NCBI GenBank assembly: GCA_963555705.1
Contig: OY743176.1
Location: 61,578,040-61,642,039 of the forward strand
DNA from: Ligustrum vulgare
Taxonomy: Eukaryota; Streptophyta; Magnoliopsida; Lamiales; Oleaceae
DNA length: 64,000 nucleotides
Direction: 5' to 3'
Shown here: positions 32,074-42,980 of the stretch, in pieces
Layout: the number at the start of each line of letters is the position of its first letter
Numbering within the stretch: position 1 is the stretch's first letter
Made by a program: the position numbers and the translations under genes
Notes under the pieces: generated by a model
What the model was told of the DNA's origin: nothing
The model's input: the letters and a program-made list of their open reading frames with translations, nothing else
Database searches by the model: none

Positions 32074-33107
32074 AATCTGCCCCCAACAACCACATAGGAA
32101 ACACCACACAAAGAAGGTAAGAAAACTATAGCGATCGGAAATTTTTTCGTTACTTTAAATAAAATTTTATAAAGACGTATCCCTATGACTTATCTCATTT
32201 ATTTTAAAAGAATATTCGTCAAGCTAATTACTAATTGAAATTTAAAATTTATTTTAATCATATTCAAATTTCCAAATTTTATTTAAAATGTTCCAAGATC
32301 ATTAATTATTATTATTATTTAAAAAAAAATCCAAAATTCAAATTTAAATACTTAAAACCCAATTATTATCCAAAATTAAATTCCAGCTTAATTTCTTTTC
32401 AAGATTCGAAATTATCCAAGTTTATCAATCTGATTTCACAATTATCCTGACAATTATTTTTGCTTAATCCTGACTTCAATCTCCCAGCTCACGTTTATGT
32501 GATAAGACTATGCAATTTCGATCCAAGTCCGACACTAATTCGTTCAGCCAAAATCTCCCACAATTCCATCTAAATCAAAACTCCTCCACTACAAATTCCA
32601 CGTACCATGCAACTTATCATTCCCCAAACAAAAATTCAGATTTCTACATCCAACTCACGGTAAGAAATTTTCCTAAAAATCATTCTGCGAAACCAATCTA
32701 CCACCACCGGCAGTCACTGCATTTGCCCAAACCAGACCATAACTCCCATGGCCGAGACTCTCCACTGTTGGGAATTAGGACGCAACTAATCCCGCCCAGG
32801 ATCGATGTGACACAAATAAATTGGACTGAGAAAATATAAATACGCAAAAATAAAATGCAAATACGAAACACAAAGATTTACGTGGTTCAGCAATTTGCCT
32901 ACGTCCACGGACCCACACCAATATATTTCACTAACTCGAAATATGAGGAGTACAAAAATACTACACTGTATTTTTATCTGCCTATGCAAAGACTATTCTC
33001 TCCAACTCACTTTTCTCCCTATTTTGTGAAATGCCTCTCTTGTGTTGCTCTCTACACAAGATCACTCTTTGTTGTGGTGGTGTATTTTTCATTGAGGTTT
33101 TGCCCTC

Positions 33108-33115
33108 TATTTATA
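33108..33115 (-). promoter_or_regulatory. TATA box of copia LTR
   Basis: tataaata on the minus strand inside the LTR; the promoter copy that drives the element is the matching site in the right-hand (5') LTR at about 37,740. Confidence 0.6.
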
Positions 33116-33153
33116 GGGAAAGTTTGGACAAAGAATCAACAATTGAAGGAATA

Positions 33154-33215
33154 AAATAGGTGTGAACATATGATGATTGTAGGCTAATGGTGTCTTACCA
33201 AATAGGTGTGAACAT
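33154..33215 (-). promoter_or_regulatory. Enhancer-like direct repeat in copia U3
   Basis: aaataggtgtgaacat occurs twice, starts 46 bp apart, roughly 40-100 bp upstream of the TATA box. It is repeated in the partner LTR near 37,786. Tandem U3 boxes of this kind control transcription in Tnt1-type copia elements; the role here is inferred. Confidence 0.5.
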
Positions 33216-33379
33216 GGACTATTAATGGTGGCTTGCCAATTTCAACAAAGTTGGCTTTATTTTCCACATTTAGCTCCATTTTTCAACAATCTCCCACTTG
33301 GGGACAAATGTGGCTTCCCCTGAGATATCTCCTTCTTGCAACTCCTTGTGAAATATGGTGTGAGTCATTTCCTTTGTCT

Positions 33380-36300
33380 TCACTTCAGAAGACCAATTGA
33401 AGCTGAGCACAGCTCCAATTTTTCCTTTGTTACTGTCTTGGTCATCATGTCGGCTGGGTTCTTGCTACCTTGGATCTTCTCTAGTGTTAATACTTCATCC
33501 TCTAGAAGAGACCTGATGAAGTGATAACGGAGTCCAATGTGCTTGGTTCTAGAATGAAATGCTGAATTCTTTGCCAGATGTATCGCACTCTGACTATCAC
33601 TGTGCAAAACATTCTTCTCCTGACTGAATCCCAATTCTGCCAACAAACCCTGTAACCAGATCATTTCTTTGCTAGCCTCGGTTACTGCCACGTACTCTGC
33701 TTCTGTAGTGGATAGAGCAACAATCTTCTGTATCTGCGAAATCCAGCTAACTGCAGTAGTACCTACTGTGAAAACATAACCAGTAGTACTTCTCCTACGA
33801 TCTACCTCGCCAGAAAAATCTGCATCTACAAAGCCTTGTAGAGTCACCTCACCTCGTCCAAAGCATAAGCATCTATCAGTAGTTCCCCGTAGATATCTTA
33901 ATATCCACTTTACTGCTTCCCAATGCTGCTTTCCTGGATTTGCCATAAACCTGCTCACAACTCCCACTGCATGAGCAATATCTGGTCTGGTACAAACCAT
34001 GGCATACATCAAACTTCCAATGGCTGAGGCATATGGTATTTTAGCCATGAAGTTTATCTCGTCCTCTGTCTTAGGACTCTGATCACTAGATAGACGGAAG
34101 TGATTAGCTAGTGGCGTGCTGACAGCCTTCGCACTGCACATGTTAAATCTCTGCAGGACTTGACTAATGTACTTGGCCTGAGATAACTGCAAGATACCCT
34201 TCTGCTTATCTCTGAAAATCCTCATTCCGAGAATCTGCTTCGCTGCACCCAAGTCCTTCATTTCGAATTCTGCTGACAGCTGCATCTTTAACTTCTTGAT
34301 TTCGTCCATATCTGAGCCTGCTACTAACATATCATCGACATAAAGTAGCAAAATTATATAACTGGACTCGAATCTCCTGAAGTAGCAACAATGGTCAGCA
34401 TTACATTTGAAGTAGCCATTTTTCTGCATAAATCCGTCGAACTTCTTGTACCACTGTCTCGGGGCTTGCTTTAAGCCATACAGGCTCTTCTTCAATTTGC
34501 AAACGAGCTTCTCCTTTCCTTTGACTGAGAAGCCTTCTGGCTGCTGCATATATATTTCCTCCTCAAGGTCACCATGGAGGAAAGCAGTTTTTACATCTAA
34601 CTGCTCCAAGTGCAAACCCTCTGCTGCAACAATACTCAAGACTGATCTGATTGTTGTCAGCTTCACAACTGGCGAAAATATTTCCGTGTAGTCAATTCCT
34701 TCTTTCTGCTGGAAACCTTTGACCACCAACCTCGCCTTGTATCTCTTTGATCCATCATGTTCCTCCTTGATTCTGTACACCCACTTATTGTGTAGAGCTC
34801 TCTTTCCTGTAGGTAACTCGGCTAGTTCCCACGTCTGGTTAGAGATGAGAGACTTTATCTCATCTTTCATTGCAAGCTCCCACTTGCCAGAATCACCGAC
34901 CTGACATGCCTCATGATAGCATTCAGGTTCACCTGCATCAGTAAGTAACATGTAGCTCATGTACTTTCTATTTGGAACATGAGGTCTGGTTGACCTTCTA
35001 AGAACAGGGACTGGAGACTGTGATGCATCAGTCTCTAGAACAGGCTCCTGTAACTGCAGATCCTCCTCTGTCTGCTGCGACGTACTACTTTCTGGAGCAT
35101 CATCCAACTCAACATACGTTGGATCATCATGTACTGTGTCATCGGACTGCACTGCATTTCTGTCCTTGTACATAACCTTCTCGTTGAATATGACATCCCT
35201 GCTTCTGATGACCTTTCTGTTCTGGTCATCCCATAAGCGGTAGCCGAACTCATCTCCGCCATATCCAATGAATGTGCACTTTAGTGATTTGGGGTCTAGC
35301 TTGCCCCTTGCCTGATCACTAATATGTGCATATGCGACACATCCAAAAACTTTCAAGTGGGAAAGTTTTATTTCTTTTCCGCTCCATACTTCCTCCGGTA
35401 TCCTATACTCCAACGGTACCGAGGGTCCTCGATTGATCAAGTACACCGCTGTGTTGACTGCTTCTGCCCAAAACTGTTTGGGCAAGCCTGCATGTAACCT
35501 CATGCTTCTGGCTCTCTCCGTTAATGTCCGGTTCATACGTTCTGCAACTCCATTTTGCTGTGGAGTCCCTGGCAACGTCCTCTCCATTTTGATGCCATTC
35601 TGGTAACAGAACTTCTTGAACGCCATATCTGTATATTCTCCTCCGTTGTCGGACCTCAGCTTCTTTACTCGCAATCCTGTTTCATTTTCCACCATGGCTT
35701 TCCATTTCTTGAACACATCGAATACTTTGGACTTGTGTCTCAAGAAATAAACCCACACTTTTCTCGAGTGGTCATCAATGAAAGTCACAAAGTATGACTT
35801 TCCGCCAATAGATGAAACTGCGGTTGGTCCCCAAACGTCTGTGTGGACTAACTCAAGCTTCTCTCGCTTCCGAGTTCTACCACTAGTGTTGAAACTCACC
35901 CTGGTTTGCTTCCCAAAGATGCAACTCTCGCATAAGTCTATATCAGTAGACTGAAGCTCTGGTAGTTTCCCCTTTGCATACATATACTTGAGTCCCTTCT
36001 GACTCATATGCCCAAGTCTCTGGTGCCACAAGTTTGGGCCCTCCTTGCTTTCAGCAACTGCAATTGTCACACAAGCATCCGCCGTTGTGTAGAGGGTGCC
36101 AGTATCCTTGCCTCGAGCGATAATCATGGCGCCCTTGGTGATCTTCCAGTTATCACCCGAGAAGGTGGTGACATGTCCTTCTCCCGACAATTGCTTGACG
36201 GAGATCAAGTTCTTCCTCAATTCTGGAATATGTCTCACGTCCTTCAGCTTCCACACAGATCCATTGATCTTGATCTGTACATCACCTTTTCCGACCACGT

Positions 36301-37270
36301 CACACGGTTGATCATTACCGAGATAGACTCTACCAAAATCACCCCGCGTATAGTTTACAAAAAACTCCTTGTTTGAGGTAGCATGAAAAGATGCTCCGGA
36401 ATCAATCACCCAGTATTCCGTTTTTCTCTCCAAAGAGCATATCAAAGCATCGTCCGCTTCCTCTTCCACAACATTGACTTCTGTCCTGTCCTCCTTTTCT
36501 TTTGGAGGTGCTGTGCACTGATTTTTGTAATGACCGGTCTTGCCACACTTCCAACATTCCACAACCTTTGTCTTGTTGGAATTGTTTGGATTTCTGGACC
36601 TCGATCTGCCACTTCTGAATTTGCCGTTACCCCGCCCATTTCCTCTGTTGGAACTCCTGCCTCTGCTTTCCACGTTCAACGCCGATCCTGAAGTTGAGAC
36701 ACCTTCTGACTGTCGTCTGATCTCCTCCGTTAAGATCATGCTTACGACATCATCGAACTTCAATTTTGACTTTTCGGCAGAGCCACTAATTGTTGTGACT
36801 GTACCATTCCAGCTGTCTGGCAACTGCCCAAGAATTAACAGAGCTCGAACTTCATCACTAAAAGTGATTTCGACTGTGTTTAGCTGGTCCGTCACTTCAT
36901 TGAATTCATTTAGGTGCTCCCCAAATCTTCCGCCTTTGGCCATCTTCATATTGAACAGTTTTTTAATTAAGTGGACTTTATTTGCTGCAGATGGCTGTTC
37001 ATACATGCTAGAAAGGGCTGCCATGAGAGACTCTGTCGTCTTCTCATTTTTTATGTTGAAAGCCACTGACTTTGACAACGTCAGCCTGATTGTGCCGAGT
37101 GCTTTTCGATCAAGCAACTCCCAATCCCCCTGGCTTATATCTTCTGGCTTTTCTTTTAGTGGCTTGTATAGATCCTTCTGGTACAGATAGTCCTCCATTT
37201 GCATTTTCCAAAATCCAAAATTTGAACCATCAAATTTGTCAATTTTGGATATTTTCTCATCTGTCGACAT
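33380..37270 (-). CDS. Intact copia gag-pol polyprotein, 1,296 aa
   Basis: Single frame, no stop. Order: gag with zinc knuckle CWKCGKTGHYKNQC (residues 239-252, CX2CX4HX4C), protease DSGAS (290-294), GAG-pre-integrase HQRLGH (416-421) with C447/C450, and integrase with D478, D541 and E577 (D-D-35-E). Then RT with YVDD (977-980) and RNase H towards the C-terminus (VDADFSGEVDRRRSTTGY; LSTTEAEYVA). Length and order match Tnt1/Tork-type copia polyproteins. Start ATG at 37,270, 127 bp from the 5' LTR. With near-identical LTRs this copy could still be active, if transcribed. Confidence 0.97.
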   Translation of the reverse strand: MSTDEKISKIDKFDGSNFGFWKMQMEDYLYQKDLYKPLKEKPEDISQGDWELLDRKALGTIRLTLSKSVAFNIKNEKTTESLMAALSSMYEQPSAANKVHLIKKLFNMKMAKGGRFGEHLNEFNEVTDQLNTVEITFSDEVRALLILGQLPDSWNGTVTTISGSAEKSKLKFDDVVSMILTEEIRRQSEGVSTSGSALNVESRGRSSNRGNGRGNGKFRSGRSRSRNPNNSNKTKVVECWKCGKTGHYKNQCTAPPKEKEDRTEVNVVEEEADDALICSLERKTEYWVIDSGASFHATSNKEFFVNYTRGDFGRVYLGNDQPCDVVGKGDVQIKINGSVWKLKDVRHIPELRKNLISVKQLSGEGHVTTFSGDNWKITKGAMIIARGKDTGTLYTTADACVTIAVAESKEGPNLWHQRLGHMSQKGLKYMYAKGKLPELQSTDIDLCESCIFGKQTRVSFNTSGRTRKREKLELVHTDVWGPTAVSSIGGKSYFVTFIDDHSRKVWVYFLRHKSKVFDVFKKWKAMVENETGLRVKKLRSDNGGEYTDMAFKKFCYQNGIKMERTLPGTPQQNGVAERMNRTLTERARSMRLHAGLPKQFWAEAVNTAVYLINRGPSVPLEYRIPEEVWSGKEIKLSHLKVFGCVAYAHISDQARGKLDPKSLKCTFIGYGGDEFGYRLWDDQNRKVIRSRDVIFNEKVMYKDRNAVQSDDTVHDDPTYVELDDAPESSTSQQTEEDLQLQEPVLETDASQSPVPVLRRSTRPHVPNRKYMSYMLLTDAGEPECYHEACQVGDSGKWELAMKDEIKSLISNQTWELAELPTGKRALHNKWVYRIKEEHDGSKRYKARLVVKGFQQKEGIDYTEIFSPVVKLTTIRSVLSIVAAEGLHLEQLDVKTAFLHGDLEEEIYMQQPEGFSVKGKEKLVCKLKKSLYGLKQAPRQWYKKFDGFMQKNGYFKCNADHCCYFRRFESSYIILLLYVDDMLVAGSDMDEIKKLKMQLSAEFEMKDLGAAKQILGMRIFRDKQKGILQLSQAKYISQVLQRFNMCSAKAVSTPLANHFRLSSDQSPKTEDEINFMAKIPYASAIGSLMYAMVCTRPDIAHAVGVVSRFMANPGKQHWEAVKWILRYLRGTTDRCLCFGRGEVTLQGFVDADFSGEVDRRRSTTGYVFTVGTTAVSWISQIQKIVALSTTEAEYVAVTEASKEMIWLQGLLAELGFSQEKNVLHSDSQSAIHLAKNSAFHSRTKHIGLRYHFIRSLLEDEVLTLEKIQGSKNPADMMTKTVTKEKLELCSASIGLLK

Positions 37271-37383
37271 TGTTCACACTCAATCACAAAACAGTCTAAA
37301 GAAATCTTTTCTGATGTGGAAGATCAGTCAAAGCTGCAACCACAGAGCATACTAAGAATTTCAAAAGATCTCAATGAGCCAAA

Positions 37384-37395
37384 GCTCTGATACCA
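37384..37395 (-). other. Primer-binding site, initiator-Met tRNA
   Basis: Minus strand tggtatcagagc, two bases from the 5' LTR that starts at 37,398. Confidence 0.92.
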
Positions 37396-37397
37396 AT

Positions 37398-37920
37398 TGT
37401 TGTGAATTAGGACGCAACTAATCCCGCCCAGGATCGATGTGACACAAATAAATTGGACTGAGAAAATATAAATACGCAAAAATAAAATGCAAATACGAAA
37501 CACAAAGATTTACGTGGTTCAGCAATTTGCCTACGTCCACGGACCCACACCAATATATTTCACTAACTCGAAATATGAGGAGTACAAAAATACTACACTG
37601 TATTTTTATCTGCCTATGCAAAGACTATTCTCTCCAACTCACTTTTCTCCCTATTTTGTGAAATGCCTCTCTTGTGTTGCTCTCTACACAAGATCACTCT
37701 TTGTTGTGGTGGTGTATTTTTCATTGAGGTTTTGCCCTCTATTTATAGGGAAAGTTTGGACAAAGAATCAACAATTGAAGGAATAAAATAGGTGTGAACA
37801 TATGATGATTGTAGGCTAATGGTGTCTTACCAAATAGGTGTGAACATGGACTATTAATGGTGGCTTGCCAATTTCAACAAAGTTGGCTTTATTTTCCACA
37901 TTTAGCTCCATTTTTCAACA
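37398..37920 (-). repeat. Young copia LTR, right (5' LTR)
   Basis: 523 bp, same length as the left LTR and identical apart from one base noted near its start. Followed by the tccac duplication. Confidence 0.95.
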
Positions 37921-39778
37921 TCCACTGCAATAATCACACACAGTCCAAACACTGAGAAACGCACACCCAGTCAAGCTCCATACTCTGCCTAAGAACCACC
38001 CCACTTCCAAATCAGTTTCACAATCGAAACCACCATGACCAATCCACCATCGCAACCACCACACACGAACCACGACTTCAGCCGTGACCACCACACATGA
38101 ACCACGACTTCAGCCGCGACCACCACACACGTACCAACCGTCCAATGTCGACTGCCTATACATTCCACCAACACCTCCCAAACCTCCAAAACCAATCTGC
38201 AACTCCATACAAACCATAGCCTGCGTCCCACCTTCAAGCAATAAACCACCATTTCAATCCAAACCAATATTCTGCCTACACACGCACACCACAACCCAAA
38301 ACCCAACCCCAACCCCAACCCCAACCCCACCACACCGGCACCTAACCACTGCGACTGCCACCTCCTTCTACTGCCTTTGCCTCAAATTTCAAAATCCCCC
38401 AAATTCACACAAACACCAAAAATCAAAACAAAACCCAAAATCCTTACCTTGACCGCCGTCCCTTATTGCCAGATTTATCGTCGAAAAATCTAAGCCTTGG
38501 TTACCTTCGGTTGCGCCTAAATCGCACTGAAAACCGGAGCCAATCTTGTTCTTTCACACACCTATACCCACACCCGTCACCGCCATGACATGGCGGCACC
38601 ACCGTCGATGAGTGACGTTAGACAGCCCCGATCGGAATAGGAAAGAATAGCATTCGATCGCCATCTCCTCTCCCTGAATTTGTTTTAAAATGAGAGACAA
38701 AGTTTGTGTAAAAGGTTGATTTTAAAATAGCTCCTTAGTCACGTATTTACTTTAGTCCTTTCAGGTTTAAAAGTGTTTAATTTTAGTCCTTGATTTTAAA
38801 ACGTTTTATTAAGCATCTATAGTTTTAAGATATTTCAGTCAGCCCCTATTGAGTTTTTAAAATCATTTAATTCAGTCCCTTCATTTTTAAAGTCACTTAT
38901 TTCAGCCCTATTTTTTTTTAAAATTAAGTTATTTCAATCCTTTTGATTTTTAAAATCACTCGTTTTGTTCCCTATTGTTTTAAAACGTTTCTAGTTAGCC
39001 CTTAAATTTCTGAAAATATTATTTCAGACCTAAACTTTTAAATTTCCATTTACTTTAAAATTATATTTAGTCCCCAAACCTTATTTTCGTCACTTAAATC
39101 TTTAAATATCGAAATACTAAAGCAACTTAATTTTCTTTTGGCTAGACGGAGATTTTTGGTGAATTAAGAGATTGACGTTTTATTCCCGCTCTACCTTTTG
39201 TAGACTCGTTAAGTTTAAGGTAGACTCTAATTAGTTTAGATTATAATTGCATGTCTTTATGTGGATTTACGCGATTATATGCTTAACCCGAGAGTGAGGA
39301 GTGATTAGAGTAGATAAATAGGTAGGTTTATGTTTAATTAGGGGAATGGGTCGAGAACCTAATTAAACCCAGGCCGCCAATCGAATCCACCCACCCAGCA
39401 ACATGGCCAACTGCCCAATTAACACCTCAAGGTAGGGTGATAAAGTCTCTAACTTGTCATTCTCTTGGGTTACACATATTGTGGTTAATTGGGACAGTAA
39501 TCCTTGGATCATAGGTCGAGGGCCTACGAAGTTAAATTCCTACACGATGTTTTATCATTGGCCCCGAGGTTTGTTTGGGACCAAATTTCCCAACAAACCT
39601 CCACCTTTGTACCGAACAAACCAGCAAAAGACAAAACAACATATGTTTAGTAAATATAGAAGTAAAATCCTAAACTAATTAGAACTTTACATACCTGTAC
39701 CAATATTTAGAAGTGACAGACAACTTCTAAATTTTGTCACTGTGAGCACCTTTGTGCCCATATCTGTAGGGTTATAAT

Positions 39779-41049
39779 CTATGTGCACTTTCTCAAGTTT
39801 GATCTCATCTTGAGAAACAATATTTCTAATGAAATGCAACCGAGCATAATATGTTTTGTGCGTTCGTGAAAGACAGGATTCTTACATAAATGAATAGTTG
39901 ATTGACTATCAGAATATACAGTTACATTTTCATTTAAGGTACCTAGTTCCTTAAGCAATCCTTTAAACCACAAAAGCTTCTTTAAAGGCTTCAGTAACAG
40001 AAATATATTCAGATTCAATAGCAGAGAGAGCAACAATATGTTGGAGTTGAGACTTCCAACTAATACATGAGTCGCACAAAGTAAACACATAGAGGAAGTA
40101 GATTTCCTATTATCTCTATCTCCACCATAATCAACATCCGTAAAACCCTTCAATTTCACATTATTATACTTGCACTAACAGATTAGACCCACATTATAAG
40201 TATCACTAAAATACCTAAGTAACCACTTCAAGGCTTCCCAATGAGTGGGACCTGGATTAGATATGAACCTGCTCAAAGTTCTAACGGCAAAAGCCAAATC
40301 TGGCCTAGTACAAACCATCAGATACATCATAGAACCAATCACACTAGAATAAGGAATATTAATCATATAAGCTATTTCTTCTTCATTAGCAGGTGATTGT
40401 TCTTTTGTTAAAACAAAATGATATCCAAGAGGCACAGAAGTAGGTTTACAATTAGTCATACCAAACTTCTTTAACACCTTTTGTACATAGGGAGTTTGAT
40501 GCAAGAATAAACAAGAATTGAACTTATTTCTTTCAATTTCCATACCTAAAATACGTTTAACATGGCCTAGGTCCTTCATATCAAATTCTTTGTTTAAATC
40601 ACTCTTAACTTTGTCTACTAAACTCACGTTAGAACTAATCAATAACATGTCATCTACATAAAGTAACAAATATACATACTCATTAGTGTTGTGGTGTAAG
40701 TAGTAAAAAAATGATCAAACTCACTCCTCTTAAAACCAATAGATAACACATAAGAATCAAATTTCTTGTACCACTGTCTAGGAGATTGTTTTAAACCATA
40801 TAATGTTTTTTTAATAAAACACACATGATCAGGTTTTTCTTTATCTTCGAAACCTTTGGGTTGAAACATAAAAAAATTCTCTTCGAGATCCCCATGTAAA
40901 AAAGCAGTTTTCACATCAAGTTGTTCTAGTTCCCAGTCATAATAAGCAATGAAAGCAAGTATGACACTAATAGTGGTATACTTAACAATGGGAGAGAAAA
41001 TCCCATTATAATCTACCCCTTCCTTTTGTGTGTATCCCTTAGCTAGTAA
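39779..41049 (-). pseudogene. Host copia RT and RNase H
   Basis: Minus-strand RT begins in KGYTQKEGVDYNGIFSPIVK and LEQLDVKTAFLHGDLEE, then LYGLKQSPRQWYKKFDSYV, and LLYVDDMLL at about 40,660 (YVDD). RNase H follows with GFTDVDYGGDRDNRKSTSS and VYSDSQSTIHLCKNPVFHERTKH. Frame shifts occur near 40,690 and 40,170-40,150. The part upstream of KGYTQK is displaced to 43,800 by the solo LTR insert. Confidence 0.85.
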
Positions 41050-41834
41050 CCTAGTGTAATACCACTTTTTTGTTTTACGTACTTTCTTGAATCTCACGTA
41101 ATTTTATGTTGATGCGATTACAAATTTTGTAATTGATTATAATAATTATTATTATTAATTGAATTATTTTGCAGTGGAAGGACTTGGACGTCGTCTCGAT
41201 CAATGTACCAAATTAGAAAGTTCAAAAAAAATTTATATGCAATTTTATGTGATTAATTGTTTATTTTAATTGTTAGGCTTGCCAATCCTATTTTTATTAA
41301 GTTAGTGGCATATTGCATTTAAATTTTATATTGGGGATAAGTTTTAGAGGCTTTTGGGGGTTCAATGAGAAAGTTTTGGACTTAATTACCAGTTTATGGG
41401 AGTTGAGGGACTAAATTGCAAATTACCAAATCTTAAACATTTAAACTTAAATCCTATCTCACGCCCCTCACTCTATCTCACATCTCTCGCTCTGTCTCGG
41501 CCTCTCTCCCTCTCGCGACCTCCGGTTCTCTCCCTGTCTCTCGCTCGACTTCGCCCTCTCCCTCAGTTTCTCGCCGGCGCACCACCGCCCAACTCGCCGG
41601 CGCACCACCGCCCAACTCGCGGTAGCCCCTTTTTCCGCCCCCTCACACACAACACATGCACCCGCGCATTGATACACACACCCACACGAACACACACTCG
41701 TATAAATATGAAATTTTATGTATGTGATGTGTATTTGTATAAATTTTATATTTCAGATTCGAATTTGTCAAGATTTCGAATTTTAAATTATTAGTTGGAA
41801 CTTTGGTTCATAATTATATGAGTGTGTATGTCTC

Positions 41835-41842
<8 letters not shown>

Positions 41843-41894
<52 letters not shown>
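41843..41894. repeat. (TA)n microsatellite
   Basis: About 25 ta units following a short (tg)n stretch, inside the solo LTR. Confidence 0.95.
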
Positions 41895-41897
<3 letters not shown>

Positions 41898-42874
41898 ACG
41901 TGTAATTTCACATTAGAATTTCAGATTTGGGGCTTAATTGGATTTGTTGAATTTTTAATTTTTATTTGAGATTGGAGATATGTAAGATTATATATGTATA
42001 TTGTATAATTTCAGATTTGTGGATTCATTGAATTAATTGATTTTGTTGAGTTTATAACTAAATTGGAATTTTAATGTATTTTCGAATTTAGGAAATTTAG
42101 TTCTAATTAGTGTAACTGATAATTGATTTCAGTTAGTTTAATTGAAATTTTTGAATGTTGAGTTACTTTGAGATTTTCAAATTTATTAATATTTAGAATA
42201 TTAATTGAATAATTTGGTAAAGTTAAGTTCTATAATTCTTAATTTGAGTTTGCATTAATAGATAAGAAAAGCTTTCTAAAGTATATTGAAATTGACATCT
42301 TATTTTCGAATATGGTGTTGTGTGTTGGACCTAGCGTAAGGTCACGTTGGGATTAAATTTTGAATGAAATAAAAGTTGTAACCTTGCTTAGAGTTTAAAA
42401 TGTGATTTTGAACTGAAAGCATATTTTATTAATGAATGGATACAACTAGGATTTTGGTACATTGACGACACGGGCAGCCGAGGCTCCTCCACTTGCAAAT
42501 CAAGATAACGGTAAATACTAAGGATGACAAGTAAACTTCCCCCTACTTTCATCAAAGTTGAATGTTAATGTGGAATTAATGTGCTTAATTGACATTCGTG
42601 TTAATTACGGAATTTTAATGCTTTTGGTCTACCATATGCAATTATGTGTAGTTAAGGAAATGTTCAAGCATGCACGTTACATGTCATTGCATCATCAAGC
42701 ATGCATTGGCATCGAAATGGGAAAGTCAAATGTTTTAATGAAAGGAATGTGTCAAAGTGCAATTTTTGTCAAAAATTATGTATCCCAAGTTTTTGAAAGA
42801 ATGTGTGTACTTCTATGTCATGAAAGATGCGAGTGGGAAATGGGGCGCGGGGGACCGGCGTACCCGAATGTAAT

Positions 42875-42980
42875 GAGCCGCTTTGCGGTGGAATGAATGT
42901 AATGAGCCGCTTTGCGGTGGAATGAATGAATGAGCCGCTTTGCGGTGGGAAAGTGAATGTTAAACCGCTTTGCGGTGGAA
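42875..42980. repeat. Tandem repeat with CCGC-TTT-GCGG hairpin
   Basis: Four imperfect copies of a 28-31 bp unit (starts 42,875, 42,904, 42,932 and about 42,963). Each holds ccgctttgcgg, which can fold into a 4-bp stem with a 3-base loop, followed by tggaatg. It lies within the solo LTR. Confidence 0.85.

Larger units (their letters stand above)
32766..33288 (-). repeat. Young copia LTR, left (3' LTR)
   Basis: 523 bp, tgttgggaatt to tttcaaca. On the minus strand U3 holds a 16-bp direct repeat (aaataggtgtgaacat on the + strand at 33,154-33,169 and 33,200-33,215) upstream of a TATA box (33,108-33,115). Confidence 0.95.
32766..37920 (-). mobile_element. Young, complete Ty1/copia element
   Basis: 5,155 bp flanked by tccac on both sides (32,761-32,765 and 37,921-37,925). 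Two 523-bp LTRs differ at only one position that I could see (tgttggg against tgttgtg). tRNA-iMet primer site at 37,384-37,395, purine tract at about 33,289-33,303 (minus strand aagtgggagat), and one uninterrupted gag-pol frame. Every structural part needed for autonomous retrotransposition is visible. It is the most recent large insertion in the window. Confidence 0.97.
32127..39288 (+). mobile_element. Old gypsy LTR fragment, split by young copia
   Basis: Two parts, 32,127-32,765 and 37,926-39,288 (about 2 kb in all), resemble the reverse complement of the 2,431-bp LTR at 15,377. Shared features are the start tatagcgat (for tgtagcgac), a C/A-rich middle, alternating 'tttaa..tcagtcc' blocks and gactctaattagtttagattataattgcatg near the end. 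It stops short of the full LTR and no second LTR or interior was found, so it is a truncated or solo remnant. It lies in the 3' LTR of the host copia. Confidence 0.6.
27800..39595 (-). repeat. Copia 3' LTR, in three pieces
   Basis: Pieces 27,800-27,969, 32,079 to about 32,126 and about 39,289-39,595 align in order with the intact 5' LTR at 48,649-49,438. About 260 bp equivalent to the middle of the 5' LTR are absent between pieces two and three, lost with the insertion or truncation of the gypsy LTR fragment there. Confidence 0.85.

Noticed and set aside
38291..38330. Run of aacccc units resembling a telomeric repeat
   Set aside because: Only about four units, not the plant cccta-type repeat, and it sits within the C/A-rich part of an old gypsy LTR where such low-complexity runs are common.
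37989..38452. Overlapping open frames on both strands (114 and 122 codons)
   Set aside because: Both come from a c/a-rich LTR segment; they are Pro/Thr- or Val/Trp-rich with no domain, and correspond to the non-coding middle of the related LTR at 15,377.
41396..41794. 132-codon + strand frame rich in Ser, Pro, Arg and Thr
   Set aside because: Lies in a c/t-rich microsatellite-like part of the solo LTR, with an equally open overlapping frame on the other strand.
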